From Mucidula mucida (taxonomy: Eukaryota; Basidiomycota; Agaricomycetes; Agaricales; Physalacriaceae): DNA of 64,000 nucleotides. The position numbers were made by a program, and so were the translations under genes. The stretch spans positions 186,001 to 250,000 of the forward strand of contig JADNYV010000041.1 in the NCBI GenBank assembly GCA_015501055.1, in the 5' to 3' direction. Shown piece after piece: positions 58,329 through 64,000 of the stretch. Numbering within the stretch: the stretch's first letter is position 1; every line of letters starts with the position of its first letter. The notes beneath the pieces were generated by a model. That model was not told where the DNA came from and ran no database searches. It worked only from the letters and a program-made list of their open reading frames with translations.

Positions 58329-61221
58329 ATGCCGAAAATCTTCCCGGTCACCGTCGTCCTCTTCGATAAATCTGATACCAAAGGCTATAGAATCATATAT
58401 AATACCAGGTCCCACATCGTATCACGCCGAAGATCTACGCGCTTTCAATGCAGAATTCATCTGCCAGCGCATCCAACAAGCTCCAGCATCCGGAGGTTTT
58501 GTCCCCGACACTATCTACAAAGTGGACGTACCCAACGACGCACCACATTTGGAAGCGATGGCAGCGAAACGACCAAAATCCACCGAGACTTTTAAAGGTC
58601 AACTCAACAAAAACTTCTTCACCAACAGCAAGGTTGGGCGGATCTATTTCGCCGCATATGCTAAATCCTCCCATGCTCCCACCGCGGTTAAGCGCGAACG
58701 GAGCGCAGAGGTTATCGGAGCTGCTGCAAAGAAGGCTCGCACTCCGCGCACTATAGAGGCTGTTGCGACTTGTCGATCTGTAAACCTCTGCCCGGTTGCG
58801 ATTGAAATACAAGGGTACGCTGATGGCCCCATCTACATCGTTGGAGACGACAAAGGACGCTTGGACCTGGTACGTCGCTGCCTCTCTATGCGTAGAACTC
58901 ACAAATAAACAATCACTAGTCTGCGCCACCTTTAGATTTCGAACAATGCTTGAATCCTCCACCCAGCCGCCGATACCTAATCTCCGATTCGACTATGAAC
59001 ATTCCAAAATTCTTTGAATTGTCTGGGGATAACACGTTGGGAGTTTTCACACCCGTGCCATCTGATGCTTGTAGCTTACGCCGATCGCAAGAAGAAGTTG
59101 CGGTACCCCGAAACGTTGGGGAAAATGGCGGTTGGTCCCGATGGTTCTTTAAGCTATCCGCCCTCCAAAGACTTTGTCATGGACTTCGATTTTGCTAACT
59201 TTGCCGTCGAGAGTCTCAACTCGTCGACTTTTGAGGTAAGACTCAATCGGTATATATATTCCTGCGTTGCAGAATTCATCCTCAAGTACGATGAATTCCT
59301 TCAATTTGGTCCAGCCGGAGAGTTTCTCAAAAGTAAATATCTGGATGGTCAAACGGCTCTGTACAAAGTGCTTGTAAGGGTCCCCATGATGTGATATGTC
59401 TGCCGTTTACTGACCTCCTGTTTTTAGCAACACATCGAGGAAAAGTTGTACGAAACTGGGGACTCTCGTGTCTTCACGATCATTCGTAACTACGACGCTC
59501 TTAGGAACCTCGCAGAAGTGAAGTCACTGACAACTTCGGAGTCGCCGACCAACCCCTCAGAGTTTCCGAGTCCTCAATGTGTTACAGACATGTTCAAAAC
59601 GTACCTGTACAACACGCTCTTCCATTTCCAGGACAAAAGCGGAACAATATCCAAAGTGTTCCTTTTTGGCGCCTCTCCCGCCTTTTTAGCGGACTTGCGT
59701 CCTTCCGCGTACACCGACCTCACCACAATGGGCGTAGTTGGGGTTGCGGGATTAGTGCACACCAAGTGCAAGTCTACCTATCGGTTGCCGTCGGGGCTAA
59801 GTCCTTCCTCGGGATCAATCGCCTTCGTAACATTCTCTGTGATATCCTTCCGGGCTATGTTTACGCCCCCGACACCCCACCCCAATATCCTCGACGTCTT
59901 CTTCACACAGTGCTCCCAGCTCTCTGTAGTGAAAGGCTTTGTGCTGCTCGGGACTCCTTGGAGATCACGCGCGCTTGCCTACCCGTGGCCACCGGCCTTG
60001 CGAACCGCTACACGGGCCTAGCTGTCCAGACTATGTATATTCGCGGGAAGCATCTCTGGCAAAGTCATTTTGACAATCTGCGCGTGCAAAGATATGTTCC
60101 TATGTCCCCACATTCCACCCGATTTCGTCATAGATACCACGATTTCAAGGCAGACCTCTCAAACGGGACCTCTCATACGAAAACTGTCTTCGTCCCAAAC
60201 CGACCAGACCCTTTCTTTGCTTACTGTCTCGACGCTGGGTATTTGACGCTGCGTTTTGCAGAAGGCAAAGAGGACACCGACGTTTTCCAATACACGTTCC
60301 CAGGTTCTGCTGTCTACTGGGCTGTAGGTTCTTCCTTCGTACTCAGTATTTGATTTCTGACTTCCCTTTTTTCAGTTTTTTCGAGGCATTATCGACGTTG
60401 TCGATCACAGTGGCCTTGCTATTCAAAAACCATTTGACGGTTCTCCGGAATGGATCTTCAACGCTATGGATCCATATCTCAAAGATTCTCGCAGCACACT
60501 TTTCAATGCCAACGCGCCTGAAAACACGTTCCAGAGTATCAGGACCAGCATAATGCACATGGCGGAGGCACATACTGGGGCCAACGCGGTCATGGAGGCT
60601 GAGATGGGTGAGAAGCGTCGAGTTGATTCGGTGGTCCTCCTACCTCAAAGAAACGCCACGATTGTCATCGAAGACAAGACTATCAGGCTCTTTGACTTTC
60701 TTGAGGGTACCATGGGTATCAAACTCGAGCGATGGCCGGATACGCATACGGTCATCGAAAGCAAGCTCACCGAGGAGCACTGGCGGCAGGCTGAAGCGCT
60801 TGCGGTGCACCTCCGTAAGCTACATCCCCGCGTTTTCACGGAGACGGAGCTTCCAGCAGACAAGGATATTCCCGATGCATCCACCGTGCCTTTCCGCACT
60901 TTTGACAACCTCCCTACGGAACTCGGGCACTTCTTCTTCATGGGCTGGGTGAACAAAGTCTATGGTCGCCATAATATTTTCAACCTCTTGTCTTCTGCCG
61001 AATGTCAAGGTCGAGATTACGAGTTGGATCTGCAGTGCGGACAAGTCAACGACGAGCGTTTCAAATGCCTACCATGCCCAAAAGACGAGAAGAACTTCAT
61101 AACGGTAATTGTCGTCATCGTGGTGGGAGGTGTTCGTGTTTTGGCGCGGCGCTCAAGGTTGACAATGCCCAATAAGAGCTGCGATTACTATCTTGTGCAT
61201 ACAGGGAAGAACCCACCATAG
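58329..61221 (+). CDS. Locus H: header, degenerate AAA-like and PD-(D/E)XK nuclease-like protein
   Basis: Starts at ATG 58329 (MPKIFPVTVVLFDKSD). Header block: VPDTIYKVDVPNDAPHLEA. NLS-like linker: VKRERSAEV, AAKKARTPR. Then GPIYIVGDDK, an intron (58870 to about 58918), and an ATPase-like region without a recognisable P-loop; FTIIRNYDALRNL sits in the Walker B position and KVFLFGASPAFLADL at the LTGxSP sensor block. DAGYLTLRFAEG precedes an intron (60328-60375) and the nuclease-like domain. In that domain RRVDSVVLLPQRNATIVIED and K (60625-60678) hold D and E-x-K. The C-terminus has FITVIVVIVVGGVRVLARRS as in I. Frames change near 58410, 59080 and 59780, partly by single-base differences. Head-to-head with G. 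Confidence 0.8.
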
Positions 61222-61828
61222 CGCTTTTTCTACTAGATGTATCTTTAGATCGGTTCCATTTCCTTCCCTATATCAATCGAATTGTATATATACTGTGCTG
61301 TTCTTTTGCAATACTATCCTGATTAAGATTCGCCTTGCCATTGGAAAGTGTCAAACGGAATTCGAGCGCGTTCCTGGTGATCTTATTGCTTTGAAAAAAA
61401 ACGAGTGGCATTCTCACCGTTAGGGTCTCCTGCGTAACAAAGACAGTACATCGTTCTATCTAAGTGGTAAATTTGCCAGCGAGCTTCACACAAAGTGTGC
61501 CCGAGCCTTTCGCCTGCCGGTCCGAATCAAGCCTCTCCTCTTCCCTCATCGTGAGGTAAATTTCACCGACGAAAACGTACACGCAAAAAGCGCGCGCCGT
61601 AATAGCGTGATGGTTAATAGACGTCGACTGCATGAGTCCAGACTGGCACTTACGCGCTTCCGGCCTTGCCTCAAGTGTCTTTCTACAACTAGACGATGGA
61701 CATCAGGAAAACCCTCCCGGGCTAATCTGAAGGGAATAAGTCAAAAATTTGCGGTAAACATGCTAACTCTGCTAAAGAAGTTAACCTGTCTGAATTACCA
61801 CAACTTTGATGTACATTACATTGTACCG
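61222..61828. other. Intergenic between H and Plavaka transposon
   Basis: Includes an A8 run at 61394-61402 and no coding sequence I can support. One end of the transposon should lie here, but I could not identify terminal repeats. Confidence 0.4.
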
Positions 61829-63958
61829 CTAATGATACTTGAAATAACTACGTTGATCTCGATAATTATTCATGAAAAATGTGCCTGCTCGATCCAAGAC
61901 ATTCTCTGAAGACCACTCCTTTGGGACGACGCGACCCCATTTCGGAAACAACGCAACACTTCCTTCGATTAGGCTCACTGGCAAAACGGAGACGAGTGGG
62001 TTTCCGTCATGAGCCGTATCACGTCAAATAAGATAGAGGTTGGACCGAGCATCTGCTCTTGCCGTGAAGCGCGTGAACCACTCGACATAGGCAAAATGAG
62101 GAGGAACATCAACATTTGGTGGAAAGAGCTTCTCAACACTCTTCGGTGGCAGCGAGAAAACAACGCGAACACGTCCGACGCGAAGGCCTATCAAGGCATC
62201 AGATCTGTGATGTTCATGCGAGGAAACGATGCACTTACCATCAAGGGGATTGTTGCTATCTGGTGTCGCCTCACGGACACGCACCAGAACAGTGTCAAAC
62301 CGAGAGAAGCGAGTAACTTTTCCGGTTGATGAGGTGACCCGAGGATAAACATGGACAGAATCGAGTGTCTCGCCATCATAGAAGTCCGTGTTGATGAACT
62401 TGATTCGATGAAAGACCGGGACGGCGTTGAATGGAATGGTGATATCATGAGCAGCTTCCTCGATCTGTGCCGCTGTACCGAGCGGGTTCCTGAACTGGGC
62501 AACGAAGCGACAGAGTGCAGGAATGAATAATGAAGCGCCATATGAGGTCTCGATGGTGGAAATCTTAACAGATTTCAACGTCGGCGACTTGGTCATCTTG
62601 ATCATGTACGGACAGAGCAGATCGGCGAAGGAGACACGAATGTGCGATTGAGCAGCAGCTGCACTAGTCGGAGATGGAAGAAATACCCGCTCACCCAACC
62701 GCCAAGAAATATAGTTGGCGTGAAACATGATCTTCTCCGGCCGCTCTAGCCACTTCGTCATCTGTTTGTACTCATCCTTGCAGTTGGTAGAACGGTATGC
62801 ATCCTTTGCAAAGTCGATGTGAAGGCGCTCCGTTGCCTCTGTGTTATAGTTATCTGCAGTGCCAAAGAGTCGGATCGCGCGGGTGTAATGATTGAGGAAA
62901 TGAAGCTTCGGAATGTCGAAGTGCTCCCTTATGCCATGAGTCACGAACACCCACTTGTTGTCGTGGAACATGGACAGGGCCAAATCAAGTTCTTCCAGAG
63001 TTTTGTCGCTATGGATGGGGTATCGCGAGAGATACACGAAATCCAAAAGACCACGGGTAGCACAAACAAGTGCGGCAGATGAAGCGGAGGGGAGGGATGA
63101 GTCAATGACAAGACCAAGAAGAAAGGCACAGATCTGTTTGTGCTCAGTGCCACTAACGCGAGATAAGCACGATATGCCTTTGTGAAAAGCACGCATGGCA
63201 TGATTCGGAGGGAGACGGCGCACCCGAGCGTCGAGTTCAGCTTCGCCAATGATGTCTGTAATCCATTGAATCAGATGCTTGACAACCCCTTGAAGGAGCT
63301 GATGGAGAATGTCGGGCGTGATGGAGCGAAAGGCATCCACATACGGAAGATCTTCCCAGAATGGATGTTGGACAGGTTTGATGTTCTCTGCACCGCACCG
63401 TGATGCTCATTCGGCCGTTCCAATACTATTGACAGCTCGAAGCGCGTCATCAAAAACACGATAGTGGTATTCGCATGGAAAGTTTCCTAGCTCATCGTGT
63501 GGACACTCACAAACGGGAGAATCACCGTTGTAGGTACATGTGACAAGCACCTGTTCGGGATAATCACCGACGTAGGATGCGAAGATTGGGTGACAGTGTC
63601 GGGCTACTCCGTCGCCACTGTGCATAATCAAGCCTGCCATTCCAGCCTCCTTCAAGCCCGAGAGAATGCGCTTCAGACAGGCGTGAAAAAGATTGGCCAG
63701 AGTGCGACGACGAGCAGCTTTGTTCTCGATGTGTGCCAGCTTTGAGGTGGGCAGGTACGCAAGTAGTACCTGGCCGTTGCGCGATGGCTTTCGCCGAATA
63801 TCCTTGGGAAGATTCCCAATCGTCAAGTATACTGGGTATGCTGTCTTGTTTCTGAACAGCGTTACCTGTGTCTTATCAGACGAGAGGATCACCGGAATGA
63901 TGGTGGCACCCGGTGTATTAGCCTCAACAGCTTTCTACAGCAACTATCAGAGAACCAA
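61829..63958 (-). mobile_element. Plavaka-type transposase, nearly full, two in-frame stops, 5' end off window
   Basis: The minus strand carries a second Plavaka transposase. In order: TIIPVILSSDKTQVTLFRNK, PVYLTIGNLPKDIRRKPSRN, YVGDYPEQVLVTCTYNGDSP, NIKPVQHPFWEDLP, SITPDILHQLLQGVVKHLIQ, LPKLHFLNHYTRAIRLFGTA-type block, NTEATERLHIDFAKDAYRST, MTKWLERPEKIMFHANYISW and EGSVALFPKWGRVVPKEWSS, with stop at 61829-61831. Two TGA codons interrupt the frame (about 63406 and 62022) without any frame change, so these are substitutions rather than indels. The element belongs to a different subfamily from the one at 7.4-10.2 kb, with little shared sequence. Confidence 0.88.
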
Positions 63959-64000
63959 ACACTCAAGATATTGAAGAATCAAACATACTTGAGTATCCCA

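Noticed and set aside
58329..61221. True oomycete-type Crinkler (CRN) effector
   Set aside because: Architecture is similar, but no LxLFLAK-type header or HVLVxxP motif is visible; I use it only as an analogy.

Overview
The window is nuclear DNA of a basidiomycete mushroom-type fungus (Agaricomycetes). Short introns (about 45-65 bp, GT..AG) interrupt most genes. The gene set is typical of that group: a QDE-1-type RNA-dependent RNA polymerase, an OXR1/TLD protein, a glyoxal oxidase, Rds1-type ferritin-like proteins, F-box-like proteins, a Zn2Cys6 regulator, a MYND protein and Plavaka-family transposases. There are no prokaryotic features.

Layout. 1-6 kb: 3' part of an RdRP gene (minus) and OXR1 (plus). 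6.2-10.2 kb: broken proline iminopeptidase and a 5'-truncated Plavaka transposon carrying a MITE. 10.4-11.4 kb: F-box-like gene. 11.7-32.3 kb: a dense cluster of one rapidly evolving gene family (loci A-F and I), interrupted by an Rds1 gene and decayed pieces. 33-38 kb: RPS26, a secreted Ser-rich protein, a MYND protein and an LRR/F-box-like gene. 39-46.5 kb: Zn2Cys6 regulator, an Rds1 relic and two lineage-specific genes. 46.8-52.5 kb: PARP-type zinc-finger gene, GMC oxidoreductase remnant, glyoxal oxidase. 53-56.5 kb: unrecognised or truncated genes. 56.5-61.2 kb: two more members of the cluster family (G and H). 61.8 kb to the end: a second Plavaka transposase.

The most interesting content is the cluster family. 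The long form (H, I) has an N-terminal header domain, a basic nuclear-localisation-like linker, a degenerate AAA-ATPase-like region (related by pattern to the PF09820 'predicted AAA-ATPase' family) and a PD-(D/E)XK nuclease-like domain whose D...ExK residues are kept. The short form (B, C, D, E, F, G) has only the degenerate ATPase-like region. A is a short form fused to a header. Two long genes are arranged head-to-head with a short gene, 218 bp (I/E) and 232 bp (H/G) apart. A third pair survives as a header stub facing B, 108 bp apart. Promoters of E, F and G/H share a CACRTGATC..CCTTTGTT block. This looks like a paired nuclease-partner system that has duplicated locally; function is inference only.

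Caution for every reader: many otherwise well-conserved genes here are broken by a single missing base at a homopolymer run (about 20 cases). This pattern is best explained by homopolymer-contraction errors in the underlying assembly, so 'frameshifts' should not be taken as pseudogenes without checking reads.
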